From Streptomyces sp. SA15 (GTDB lineage: Bacteria > Actinomycetota > Actinomycetes > Streptomycetales > Streptomycetaceae): a stretch of DNA of 64,000 nucleotides. The notes beneath the pieces were generated by a model. That model did no database searches. It had not been told where the DNA came from and worked only from the letters and a program-made list of their open reading frames with translations. Shown in pieces: positions 63,601 through 64,000 of the stretch. The DNA is taken from assembly GCF_002291145.1 (NCBI RefSeq), contig NZ_NTGE01000096.1, forward strand, positions 1 to 64,000. The letters run 5' to 3'. Position 1 is the first letter of the stretch. Every line of letters begins with the position of its first letter. Position numbers and translations under genes: made by a program.

Positions 63601-63804
63601 ATGGCAGCCAAGGTCACTGTGTCGCTCGATGCCGAACTCGTCGTGGAGATCATGGTCCTCGCGGGCGTGGGCAGCCCCCAGGACGCGGTCGAGCTCGCCG
63701 TCCGCGACTACATCGAGCGCGGTCACCGCACGGAGGCCCGGATCGCCGCGCGCGACGAGGCGTTGCGCGAGGTGGATGTGAAGCCGCGGGACGTCGAGGG
63801 CTGA
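63601..63804 (+). CDS. VapB-like ribbon-helix-helix protein
   Basis: This 67-residue protein starts at ATG 63601. An N-terminal beta strand (KVTVSLDAELVVEIMVLAG) and helix (SPQDAVELAVRDYIERGHR) are as in DUF2191/VapB antitoxins. No PIN-domain toxin follows on either strand within the window, so it is an orphan regulator or antitoxin-like protein. Confidence 0.75.
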   Translation: MAAKVTVSLDAELVVEIMVLAGVGSPQDAVELAVRDYIERGHRTEARIAARDEALREVDVKPRDVEG

Positions 63805-63823
63805 GCAGCCCGTCCCGTCGGCG

Positions 63824-64000
63824 TCAGCCGACCCGGTGCCCGTTCTCCAGCTCCGCCGTCCCGTGCCCTCGGCGAGGACGTCCAGCGCGGCCAGCACGCG
63901 GTGGCCCGTGGCGCCCGGCAGGTACTGGGCGAGTTCCTCGCGCGGCACCAGCCGCCAGGACAGCAGCTCCTCCTCCTGGAGCCGGATCGCCTTGAAGTCG
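63824..64000 (-). pseudogene. C-terminal part of a NUDIX hydrolase with an apparent frameshift
   Basis: Entering from the right edge, the frame reads FKAIRLQEEELLSWRLVPREELAQYLPGAT-type NUDIX C-terminal sequence. Near 63860 one base seems missing from a C-run. Restoring it gives TAELENGHRVG and a TGA at 63826-63824, a typical family end. As written, the frame continues antisense through the VapB-like gene to 63502. It may be real or a sequence error. Confidence 0.6.

Overview
The window is high-GC actinobacterial DNA, most likely from a Streptomyces chromosome. Codons end in G or C, GTG starts are frequent, genes often overlap by ATGA or GTGA, Tat signal peptides are present, and families such as PucR, DUF3558-like, TerD, Spo0M and paired CNNM/CBS proteins occur. 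I saw no rRNA, tRNA or CRISPR array.

Region A (0.4-9.3 kb) is a pyrimidine/hydantoin (N-carbamoyl amino acid) catabolic cluster. It holds two paralogous ureidopropionase-like amidohydrolases, a class III aminotransferase, a PucR regulator, a dihydropyrimidinase/hydantoinase, an LLM flavin/F420 oxidoreductase and an NCS1 permease. A GGTGAAACRTG motif lies upstream of both transcription units.

Region B (10.3-31.4 kb) is a sugar-acid cluster. It contains 2-hydroxyacid, idonate-type, gluconate-type and beta-hydroxyacid dehydrogenases, an MHS-type permease, gluconokinase and short-form 6-phosphogluconate dehydrogenase. A cyclase-family hydrolase, an IclR regulator, a ribose-type ABC importer and transaldolase complete it. 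An AGCAT/ATGCTG-type motif recurs at its main promoters. A multicopper oxidase and an MFS exporter sit inside it.

Region C (31.7-50.9 kb) is bounded by a 54-bp near-perfect direct repeat of the 5' end of ggt. A decayed tyrosine integrase abuts the right copy, so I read it as a remnant integrated island of about 19 kb. Its left end holds decayed genes: a DUF1996 fragment, a frameshifted SRPBCC gene and a frameshifted flavodoxin gene. Its core is a BlaI/M56 locus: a BlaI repressor and M56 membrane peptidase surrounded by TerD-membrane protein-TatA, TerB, Spo0M and four CNNM/CBS membrane proteins. Five BlaI-like TCTACA-N4/5-TGTAGA operators sit at the promoters. This is the best candidate for an undescribed system, probably a cell-envelope stress response.

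Region D (50.9-64 kb) is ordinary chromosome: ggt, an inositol-monophosphatase-like enzyme, an FAD oxidoreductase with a macro-domain protein, and a large Tat-exported GH2 beta-galactosidase carrying a LamG-like insert. An Ada/AlkA-Ogt DNA repair pair, a VOC protein, a transposase scrap, a sirtuin, a VapB-like protein and a partial NUDIX gene follow. Several genes (SRPBCC, flavodoxin, NUDIX) carry apparent one-base indels in short homopolymers. These may be genuine decay or sequence errors.
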